A stretch of 53,711 bases of DNA from a virus. Position numbers and translations under genes: made by a program. Where the stretch lies: positions 1-53,711 of the IMG/VR virus record IMGVR_UViG_3300017734_000008; one strand, written 5' to 3'. The notes under the pieces are model-generated. The model saw nothing but the letters and a program-made list of their open reading frames with translations. It was not told where the DNA came from and ran no database searches. Position 1 is the first letter of the stretch. Every line of letters starts with the position of its first letter. Of this stretch, positions 40,557 through 46,401 are shown one piece after another.

Positions 40557-40830
40557 ATACAAACAAGCTCTCGTAGGTAATAAAAAATATTATTACTACA
40601 GAATTTATTGGTTAGATCCCTGCGGAGATGCTGGGCATGCGGAGGCTAGTGAGGTAAAAAAACTAAAGCCAGCCAAGATGATAACTCATGCATTTATTTT
40701 TGAGAAAAACCATAAATATGTTTGGACATTTGCTTCTTATGACGAAGAAGCTGCTGTATTTTCCGACAGGAATTGTCTACTTAGATCTAGTGTTTATAAG
40801 TTTGAAAGAGTATTAAACCGATCTGAATAA
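40534..40830 (+). CDS. Conserved hypothetical protein (98 aa)
   Basis: A 98-aa protein with a basic start (MLRRKKSKYKQALVGNKKYY) and a conserved-looking core YRIYWLDPCGDAGHAEASEV, AKMITHAFIFEKNHKYVWTF, ASYDEEAAVFSDRNCLLRSS. I know this type from marine phage contigs between the terminase genes. Conserved D, C, H and N residues hint at a metal or catalytic site but no family is named with confidence. Confidence 0.7.
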   Translation: MLRRKKSKYKQALVGNKKYYYYRIYWLDPCGDAGHAEASEVKKLKPAKMITHAFIFEKNHKYVWTFASYDEEAAVFSDRNCLLRSSVYKFERVLNRSE

Positions 40831-40833
40831 TTT

Positions 40834-41322
40834 ATGAAGAAGCGTGAGTCTAAACTCTGGCAAAGAATAAAAAAACACATAACAAAACCACATTTAATTC
40901 GTGTAGAATCTAATACTATCAATGGTATTCCTGACATAAATGGTTGTTGGAGTGGCAAAGAATTTTGGATTGAACTTAAATCGGACAAGGTAGGATATCC
41001 TAAGCTATCTAAATGGCAAATTAGTTGGATCAATAAACGAATCAAACACGGTGGTATAGTAATTATCTGCAATGAGACCCTCTCGCAGAGAGTTTTCCAA
41101 CTGTACAGACCGTTGTCCGCGATTACTGATGCTCGTTTACTGAAACCTCGGTGCTCGTTCTCATTTCCCGTACAATGGCCATCGGTGCAGGATGCCCTCT
41201 GGGATCTCCTGCAGCTGGATCCTGAAGCTCGTTCTCGTTCTCGTGACAAAGATCAACGAATCGGGGAAGAAATAATAAGGAACTCAGGCAGCATCACAAG
41301 TGAGGACTTGTCTGGTATCTGA
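40834..41322 (+). CDS. VRR-NUC-like nuclease (PD-(D/E)XK)
   Basis: A 162-aa protein whose N-terminal 95 residues match VRR-NUC nucleases: LIRVESNTINGIPDINGCWS (catalytic Asp in GIPD), KEFWIELKSDKVGYPKLSKW (ELK) and QISWINKRIKHGGIVIICNE. The family cuts branched DNA (resolvase-like), fitting DNA processing before packaging. The C-terminal part (about 105-150) differs in base composition and carries an ARSRSRD repeat produced by the CTCGTT repeats that continue into the non-coding DNA downstream. Confidence 0.75.
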   Translation: MKKRESKLWQRIKKHITKPHLIRVESNTINGIPDINGCWSGKEFWIELKSDKVGYPKLSKWQISWINKRIKHGGIVIICNETLSQRVFQLYRPLSAITDARLLKPRCSFSFPVQWPSVQDALWDLLQLDPEARSRSRDKDQRIGEEIIRNSGSITSEDLSGI

Positions 41323-41589
41323 TTCTCGTTTATTCTCGTTGTCGGGGGCCAACTTTTCTATCATTGTTTTCCGTTGAGCCCCCTTCAGGAGCTGGTGCAG
41401 CACACTCCGTGTTCTCGTTTATAGAAGCTCGTTCTCGTTTTAAGAAAGGTATATCAATGTGTACCTGCAGCTACAGCCTCAGGACACAGGTACGGAAGCT
41501 GGGTGGACAAAAAGTTCCTGAACTTCCTACTTGACTTATCTCCCATCTGGTCTTATGTACACATCTGGATTAACAACGAAAGGATAACA
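41323..41589. other. 267-base non-coding segment, candidate packaging (pac/cos) site
   Basis: This gap between terminase subunit genes holds five CTCGTT copies, a GC-rich hairpin (41344-41383) and a GTACCTG/CAGGTAC dyad (41461-41467, 41487-41493). It is visibly richer in G and C than the rest of the window. The reverse-strand and upstream forward ORFs crossing it are not protein-like. Position and repeats suit a terminase recognition site, but no cohesive end can be defined from sequence alone. Confidence 0.4.
41344..41383. other. GC-rich hairpin
   Basis: GGGGGC plus CAAC (41344-41353) pairs with GTTG plus GCCCCC (41373-41383, one bulged A), leaving a 19-base loop: about ten pairs with six G-C at the base, exceptional for this AT-rich sequence. 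No T-run follows, so it is not a standard terminator. Confidence 0.5.
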
Positions 41590-41907
41590 ATGAAAACACA
41601 TGTAATTAAGGATGACGGTACGGTGACCGTGGTAGAAGGAAAGATAGAAGATCTAGATGCGATGCAGAAGCTCGTAAAGGGATCTATTGAAATAGTAAAC
41701 GCAGCAATGCCTGCAGCATCTCCTGAGCTGCCAGGAGGAAAAGATCTTAAAGAGATGATAGTGAATGAAGAAGGTCTCTTCAACACTGCGTTCAAAACGA
41801 ATCACAAAGCTAGGAAGCTTATAGCTCAAGGACTGGACGTGCAGCTGGAGAACATTCAGGACATCCGTGGTGATGTCTTCGTGACTGACGGATGGCGGAT
41901 CGCGTGA
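41590..41907 (+). CDS. DUF3846 protein
   Basis: A 105-aa protein matching DUF3846: DGTVTVVEGKIEDLDAMQKL, VKGSIEIVNAA, MIVNEEGLFNTAFKTNHKAR and DIRGDVFVTDGWRIA. The LVxGxIEIV ... VNEEG ... N..A ... I.GDVFV pattern is characteristic of this phage/plasmid family of unknown function. Codons are visibly richer in G and C than neighbouring genes. AAAGGA precedes ATG 41590; the frame extends upstream to 41503 without a good site. Stop overlaps the next ATG (TGATG). Confidence 0.85.
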   Translation: MKTHVIKDDGTVTVVEGKIEDLDAMQKLVKGSIEIVNAAMPAASPELPGGKDLKEMIVNEEGLFNTAFKTNHKARKLIAQGLDVQLENIQDIRGDVFVTDGWRIA

Positions 41908-41999
41908 TGTCGTTCATTTTAATTCTCGCCCTGCTCTGGCCGAAGATTACCATGCCAGCACTGGGGCTCCTGGTGGTTACGCTGGTGGCAGTCTTGTGA
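41907..41999 (+). CDS. 30-aa membrane peptide
   Basis: A 30-aa hydrophobic ORF (MSFILILALLWPKITMPALG then LLVVTLVAVL) starting at a TGATG junction with the DUF3846 gene. One or two membrane helices. GC-rich like its neighbour. Translational coupling and composition are the only support. Confidence 0.4.
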   Translation: MSFILILALLWPKITMPALGLLVVTLVAVL

Positions 42000-42032
42000 A
42001 GCTCTCGCTCGTTCTCGTTGGAGTGCGCCTTG

Positions 42033-42049
42033 TTTAGAACTATTCTAAA
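42033..42049. promoter_or_regulatory. Perfect operator-like palindrome
   Basis: TTTAGAA (42033-42039), CTA, TTCTAAA (42043-42049) form a 7-bp perfect dyad upstream of the 42173 gene and of the 18-base repeated motif at 42126. It resembles a dimeric-repressor operator. Confidence 0.4.
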
Positions 42050-42125
42050 GTGGATAGCATCACACGGGGGGCGGGCGTGGCAGTTTTTAGGTAAGACTTG
42101 TGGAATTTTTTTATTTGACTTATAG

Positions 42126-42143
42126 GTGGGATATGATAAGACA
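42126..42143 (+). promoter_or_regulatory. 18-base upstream motif, copy 1
   Basis: GTGGGATATGATAAGACA lies about 30 bases before the ATG at 42173 and recurs exactly at 42805 before the gene at 42853. In both places a TTGA(C/A)(T/G) lies 11 bases before TATGAT, too close for a usual sigma70 promoter, so a phage-specific promoter or regulator site is possible. Confidence 0.5.
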
Positions 42144-42172
42144 ATGGAGAAAGATAACAAAAGGAGAAAAAT

Positions 42173-42589
42173 ATGGGACTAGATCAATTCGCACACATAA
42201 GAGACAAACAAAGTGGGCAGATGAAGCGACCAGACTTTGAAAAAGTCTATTCAGATAAATACGAGCCAACAATAGATGGTTTCGTTTGGAGAAAGCACTC
42301 ACGACTTCAACAGTTTATGCAAAATATTTGGGCAGAACAAAATCCAAATAGTGAAGAGGCAATGAATGGAGAAGATGAACTGACGCTGAATAAAGATATT
42401 ATAACCAACTTACGTAAAGAGATAGATGGCAACTATCATAATTCGTTTTGTAGTGGTGGCTTTTTTTGGGGACATCAGTTTCAAGAAGAAGCCGTCAAAG
42501 AATACTCCAAGCAAGATGTTCAGTTCTGTGATTGGGCTTTGGCACAAATCGAAAAGGGCGAAACTGTCGTCTATAATTGCTCGTGGTAA
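42173..42589 (+). CDS. Conserved phage hypothetical protein (MGLDQ type)
   Basis: A 138-aa protein starting MGLDQFAHIRDKQSGQMKRP, with FVWRKHSRLQQFMQNIWAEQ, DIITNLRKEIDGN, SGGFFWGHQFQ and a terminal EKGETVVYNCSW. The MGLDQ(Y/F) ... WRKH.RLQ.FM ... GE.V.Y..SW arrangement is a conserved family of phages and bacteria without known function. AAAGGAG lies seven bases before the ATG. Confidence 0.75.
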   Translation: MGLDQFAHIRDKQSGQMKRPDFEKVYSDKYEPTIDGFVWRKHSRLQQFMQNIWAEQNPNSEEAMNGEDELTLNKDIITNLRKEIDGNYHNSFCSGGFFWGHQFQEEAVKEYSKQDVQFCDWALAQIEKGETVVYNCSW

Positions 42590-42638
42590 ATCTCTCGTTG
42601 TTGCTTATCTCGTTGTTTAAAAAGAAAAGGGGGTACAA

Positions 42639-42737
42639 ATGATGGGGGGACTAATTTGGTTTTCGCCATTAATATTTATCTACATATTATTAGTGATGGA
42701 TATTATTAGTTTAGGTTCTGTTTTTAGTTTGTTCTAG
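42639..42737 (+). CDS. 32-aa membrane peptide
   Basis: A 32-aa hydrophobic ORF (MMGGLIWFSPLIFIYILLVM then DIISLGSVFSLF) with a purine-rich AAAAGGGGG site before the ATG. It would span the membrane once. Small size leaves some doubt, but the strong binding site in an otherwise empty gap supports expression. Confidence 0.5.
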   Translation: MMGGLIWFSPLIFIYILLVMDIISLGSVFSLF

Positions 42738-42804
42738 CTTTGTCTGTGGAAAACCCATTATGAACAGGCAGACCCATAATGGACACAAAGTTGTTGAAGT
42801 TAAT

Positions 42805-42822
42805 GTGGGATATGATAAGACA
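42805..42822 (+). promoter_or_regulatory. 18-base upstream motif, copy 2
   Basis: Second exact copy of GTGGGATATGATAAGACA, about 30 bases before ATG 42853, like copy 1 at 42126. Equal distance to the downstream gene in both cases points to a promoter or a translation/transcription control site rather than a chance repeat. Confidence 0.5.
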
Positions 42823-42852
42823 GGCTATTACTAACACTAACAAAGGAAAACA

Positions 42853-43179
42853 ATGAGTAATGCAATAAGAAAGCTAAAGGCAGATGAGAAAAAAATCATC
42901 TTGGCTTATGCTACAATTAAACTGCAAGCAAATCGTTTATCTAAAGAGTTAGATACAATGAAACAAAACTTGGTTGATGTGTTTGAGAGAACCAAACAAA
43001 ATCTAGTTATTGTTCAAGATGAGAATGGTTGTAGTTTTGGAGTGCAGAAAATCAAACGTAAAAGAAAGAAGTTTGAAACTGCTAACTTTAAAATAAAACA
43101 TAATGATTTATTCAATCAGTTCTGTACTGAAATTGAATATAATGAGTTTAAAGCTATTGGGGATAGTAATGACAAATAG
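42853..43179 (+). CDS. Hypothetical coiled-coil protein (108 aa)
   Basis: A 108-aa protein: LKADEKKIILAYATIKLQAN and RLSKELDTMKQNLVDVFERT form a long helix, followed by LVIVQDENGCSFGVQKIKRK, a strand-turn-strand, and a basic end. No family recognised. AAAGGA before the ATG; it follows the second copy of the 18-base motif. Confidence 0.65.
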   Translation: MSNAIRKLKADEKKIILAYATIKLQANRLSKELDTMKQNLVDVFERTKQNLVIVQDENGCSFGVQKIKRKRKKFETANFKIKHNDLFNQFCTEIEYNEFKAIGDSNDK

Positions 43180-43414
43180 TTTGATGAACATATCTAAAGT
43201 ATTAGCCGAGCAATCGGCTAATGCTCAACTTACTGACAACGTAAAGTTAGAACCTGACGCAGTTAGTAAATTAAATTATGAAGTTATGTATAAAATGTTA
43301 GAGGGCGAAGTAGAAAAGCTAATACTAGAAAATAATGGCAACCCTTTAATCGATAACTTTAAAACTAGGATTGTAAGAAAATTTAGTTACTTAATAGAAA
43401 AGTTAAGTAGCTAA
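43169..43414 (+). CDS. Hypothetical protein (81 aa)
   Basis: An 81-aa helical protein: MTNSLMNISKVLAEQSANAQ, KLNYEVMYKMLEGEVEKLIL and KTRIVRKFSYLIEKLSS. Start at ATG 43169 overlaps the previous stop by 11 bases; the longer frame from 43103 is less likely. It is the last gene before the strong terminator. Function unknown. Confidence 0.6.
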   Translation: MTNSLMNISKVLAEQSANAQLTDNVKLEPDAVSKLNYEVMYKMLEGEVEKLILENNGNPLIDNFKTRIVRKFSYLIEKLSS

Positions 43415-43422
43415 CTACAACC

Positions 43423-43454
43423 AACACCAATAGCCCGTAAGGGCTATTGGTGTT
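43423..43454 (+). terminator. Strong intrinsic-type terminator hairpin
   Basis: AACACCAATAGCCC (43423-43436), loop GTAA, GGGCTATTGGTGTT (43441-43454): a perfect 14-bp stem with a tetraloop, then CTCTTA. It closes the small-gene operon ending at 43414, just before the terminase/portal operon. The stem is symmetric and could act in both directions. Confidence 0.85.
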
Positions 43455-43520
43455 CTCTTATAGAAGGCTCAGCAAAACCAACAACCTGCTTTTCTTAATT
43501 TTTTTACGCTGGTCGCGTTG

Positions 43521-43541
43521 ATATACAAGGTACTTGTATAT
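43521..43541. promoter_or_regulatory. Operator-like palindrome before terminase large gene
   Basis: ATATACAAG (43521-43529), GTA, CTTGTATAT (43533-43541) form a perfect 9-bp dyad between the terminator and the terminase large gene, inside the likely promoter region of the late operon. A repressor or activator dimer site is the simplest reading. Confidence 0.45.
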
Positions 43542-43627
43542 TGTAAGAGTTTATAGCAAGTCGAATAGAAGTAGTGTATGCTGAAACGGTATGGTATAAA
43601 GGGACCCAAGAAAACAGAATTTTTAAG

Positions 43628-45112
43628 ATGAGTACATTAGATCAATTAACAGATGATGAATTAAGAACCTTAATTCTTAAGAAGCAGATCGAATATATAA
43701 AATTATGTCAGGATGACTTTTTATTATTCGTGAAAGCTATGTGGCCTGATTTTATTTATAGGAACACAGAGGACCCTGAGAAATGGGGGCACCATCAAAT
43801 AATAGCAAATGAGTTTCAAGACATAGCTTCAAAAGAATCTAAACGTCTTATTGTGAATATGCCACCAAGGCATACTAAATCAGAGTTCGCTTCATATTTA
43901 TTTCCTGCTTGGATGATTGGTAAGAATCCTAAGATGAAACTTATGCAAGTATCACACAATGCTGAACTTGCTTCGCGGTTCGGTAGCAAAGTTAGAAACT
44001 TAATGGAAACCGAAGACTACAAAAGTATCTTCGGAGATGTTAGTCTAAGAGAAGATAGTAAGGCTAAAGGACGTTGGGAGACCAATCATGGTGGAGAATA
44101 TTTTGCAGCGGGGGTAGGCGGTTCAATCACAGGACGAGGGGCGGACTTACTTATTATTGATGACCCACATACTGAACAAGACTCAATGTCTGACTCTGCT
44201 ATGGAAAGAGCTTTTGAATGGTATTCATCAGGACCCCGACAACGTTTACAACCAGGAGGCTCAATCGTAGTTGTAATGACAAGATGGGCAACGGATGATT
44301 TAACAGGGAGGCTCATCAAATCACAATCTGAACCTAAATCAGATTCGTGGCGCGTTATTAATTTTCCAGCAATACTTCCCTCAGGTAATCCTGTATGGCC
44401 TGAATACTGGCCACTCGATGAATTAGAAAAAGTTAAAGCATCGGTGACAACGAAAAACTGGAATGCACAATACATGCAGGACCCAACGTCAGAGGAAGGT
44501 GCAATTATTAAAAGAGATTGGTGGCAACCGTGGAACGAAGAACGGATACCGACACTTAAACATGTGATGCAAAGTTATGATACTGCGTATTCTAAAAAAG
44601 AATCTGCAGATTACTCAGCTATTACAACGTGGGGAATATTTCAACCTGCAGAAGGTTATGAAGATTGTTTAATTTTATTAGATGCAATAAAAGGAAGGTT
44701 CGACTTTCCTGATCTTAAGAATTTAGCACTAGAGCAATATCAATACTGGCAACCTGAAACAACTATTGTTGAAGCTAAAGCTACAGGACAACCTTTGATT
44801 CATGAATTAAGACGAGCAGGTATACCTGTAATAGATTATGTTCCTGCAAGAGGTAGAGATAAGCATACTAGAATTAACTCAGTAGCCCCTATATTTGAGT
44901 CTGGTATGGTTTTTGCCCCAACAGATGAGAAATTTGCACAAGATGTTATTGAAGAAGTAGCTGCTTTTCCTCACGGTCAATACGATGACTATGTTGACTC
45001 TATGACCCAAGCAGTGATAAGATTCAGGGAAGGTGGATTTGTTACAACTTATTCTGATGCAATAGACGAACCTAATTTTAAGATTGAAAAAGATTATAGA
45101 TACTATGGATAG
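43628..45112 (+). CDS. terL: Terminase large subunit
   Basis: A 494-aa packaging ATPase/nuclease. Walker A region is LIVNMPPRHTKSEFAS (about 74-89), Walker B ADLLIIDDPHTEQDS (172-186) with VVVMTRW as coupling motif; the RNase H-like nuclease has VMQSYDTAYSKKESADYSA (D318), TIVEAKATGQPLIHEL and DDYVDSMTQAV (third acidic residue). This is the variant Walker type of many T4/P22-like large subunits. I use ATG 43628 (MSTLDQLTDDELRTL); the frame is open to a GTG at 43574. Confidence 0.95.
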   Translation: MSTLDQLTDDELRTLILKKQIEYIKLCQDDFLLFVKAMWPDFIYRNTEDPEKWGHHQIIANEFQDIASKESKRLIVNMPPRHTKSEFASYLFPAWMIGKNPKMKLMQVSHNAELASRFGSKVRNLMETEDYKSIFGDVSLREDSKAKGRWETNHGGEYFAAGVGGSITGRGADLLIIDDPHTEQDSMSDSAMERAFEWYSSGPRQRLQPGGSIVVVMTRWATDDLTGRLIKSQSEPKSDSWRVINFPAILPSGNPVWPEYWPLDELEKVKASVTTKNWNAQYMQDPTSEEGAIIKRDWWQPWNEERIPTLKHVMQSYDTAYSKKESADYSAITTWGIFQPAEGYEDCLILLDAIKGRFDFPDLKNLALEQYQYWQPETTIVEAKATGQPLIHELRRAGIPVIDYVPARGRDKHTRINSVAPIFESGMVFAPTDEKFAQDVIEEVAAFPHGQYDDYVDSMTQAVIRFREGGFVTTYSDAIDEPNFKIEKDYRYYG

Positions 45113-45122
45113 GATTTAAATT

Positions 45123-45344
45123 ATGCCAATAAAAGTAACACCAATCAAAGGTGGAAAATATGATAAAGCTGATGCTCAAGATAAAATGGAAAAAATTGGT
45201 AAAGCTAAGGAAAAAACTAAATTAAAACCAATAGGCGCACAGCCCGCAAACAAAGTTGAAAAAGTTGAAGGTATGATGACTGGTGGTATGTGCAGAGGTA
45301 TGGGCGCAGCTATCAAAGGTGGAAAGTTTGGAGGAGTTAAGTAA
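45123..45344 (+). CDS. Small Lys/Gly-rich protein (73 aa)
   Basis: A 73-aa basic protein: MPIKVTPIKGGKYDKADAQD, KMEKIGKAKEKTKLKPIGAQ and a Gly/Met-rich end GMMTGGMCRGMGAAIKGGKF. Such Met-Gly-Gly-Lys-rich tails recur in the next gene and in DUF5872-like proteins at 3870, suggesting a common DNA- or capsid-binding element. Function unknown. Confidence 0.65.
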   Translation: MPIKVTPIKGGKYDKADAQDKMEKIGKAKEKTKLKPIGAQPANKVEKVEGMMTGGMCRGMGAAIKGGKFGGVK

Positions 45345-46393
45345 TGGGTGATGTGAGGACAGAAAGAAGAAAGCTTCTATTAATGAAAGAAGCTGAAATG
45401 AGATCTAAAAGAAAAAAAATGGGTAGAATGGGGCCTCTTAAACCAACTAGGATGGGAAAAATAGAAGAAAGACCTTTAATGACTAGAGGCATGATTGAGA
45501 GAAGAAAAGAAATGGAAAAAAGAAATTCAAGAGCATTACCACCAGCAGCAGGTATGTTATCAGGTGGCCAAGCTAAGATTGCAGCTAAAGCTCCACCACG
45601 AAATAAAATCAATGCAAAAGATTTTGAAGTGCTTAGAGCTGAAAAAGCTAAAGGCAGAGGACAAGGTTTACAAGACGAGAAATTAAAACCAGGTAAAGTT
45701 ACTAAAGCAGCACTTGGTGTATTAGCTGCAGGTTTAAGCGCAAAAAAAAGAATGGATGAGAAAAAAATGGCACCCGTTGGAATAGGTGGTATAGGAGCTA
45801 GTATGGCTAGACTCGATGCTATAAAAAAAATTTTAGGAAAAAATAAAGGTGGTGTTATGAAAGCTAACGAAGGCGGTATGGGTGAAGCTAAAGGTTACAA
45901 AAAATATTTAAAAGGATTAAAGAAAGCTGAGGGAGCACAATTTAGAGCTAAATTCAAAGCAAAAGAAATAGCTAAAGCTGGTGGTAAAGCAGCTTTGAGA
46001 GCAGCTAAAGCTTCTAGAATAGGTAAGATCGCAGCTGGTGTAGCAGCAGTAGGATTGGGAGCAAAAGAATTTTTAAAAAGAAAAATGGAAAAGAATAAAA
46101 ACAAGCCACAGAAAAAAATGGGCGGTGGCATGATGATGCAAAGACCTATTAAAGCTGTAGGAGGTGCTGCCATATCAGCAATAGCTGCTGGGGCAGGAAC
46201 AATAGGTGCTGCTGCTTTAAGAGCAAACAAAAAACTTGCTGAAAAAAAAGCCAAAGAGAAAAAAAAGAAAATGGAAAAGCCTAAAAAGAAAATGGGCGGT
46301 GGCATGATGCAAAGACCTATGGGATATTCAAAAGGTACGTCTGTAAAAGTTAAATGTAAACTTGGTAGAAACAAACCTACTAAAATGTACTAG
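45344..46393 (+). CDS. Lys/Ala-rich repetitive protein
   Basis: A 349-aa very basic protein of low complexity. It has alternating Lys/Arg-rich helices (KAEGAQFRAKFKAKEIAKAG), Ala-rich hydrophobic segments (ISAIAAGAGTIGAAALRANK) and a motif KKKMGGGMM(M)QRP occurring twice, from a DNA repeat near 46117-46149 and 46288-46319. Histone-like composition suggests binding to packaged DNA or membranes; it sits between terminase and portal. No named family. Confidence 0.65.
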   Translation: MGDVRTERRKLLLMKEAEMRSKRKKMGRMGPLKPTRMGKIEERPLMTRGMIERRKEMEKRNSRALPPAAGMLSGGQAKIAAKAPPRNKINAKDFEVLRAEKAKGRGQGLQDEKLKPGKVTKAALGVLAAGLSAKKRMDEKKMAPVGIGGIGASMARLDAIKKILGKNKGGVMKANEGGMGEAKGYKKYLKGLKKAEGAQFRAKFKAKEIAKAGGKAALRAAKASRIGKIAAGVAAVGLGAKEFLKRKMEKNKNKPQKKMGGGMMMQRPIKAVGGAAISAIAAGAGTIGAAALRANKKLAEKKAKEKKKKMEKPKKKMGGGMMQRPMGYSKGTSVKVKCKLGRNKPTKMY

Positions 46394-46401
46394 GAGGGTC
46401 A

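Larger units (their letters stand above)
41132..42614. repeat. Dispersed CTCGTT repeats in GC-richer island
   Basis: CTCGTT occurs at 41132, 41154, 41228, 41234, 41325, 41335, 41414, 41428, 41434, 42008, 42014, 42594 and 42609, always on the forward strand and often doubled as CTCGTTCTCGTT. That is 13 copies in under 1.5 kb against less than one expected by chance. The copies lie in the nuclease gene, in the gap after it and around the small genes, so coding cannot explain them. Confidence 0.75.

Noticed and set aside
40794-41249. Reverse-strand ORF of 151 aa with Arg/Ser-rich start
   Set aside because: Antisense to the VRR-NUC-like nuclease, whose motifs are clear; the Arg/Ser run is the complement of the CTCGTT repeats.
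41323-41589. CRISPR-like array from CTCGTT repeats
   Set aside because: Repeat units are only six bases, irregularly spaced and partly inside coding sequence; no spacers or cas genes.
45895-46374. Reverse-strand ORF of 159 aa
   Set aside because: It is antisense to a low-complexity Lys/Ala-rich gene, and its Phe/Pro/Ala-rich translation is what such a complement yields; the forward gene fits the operon.
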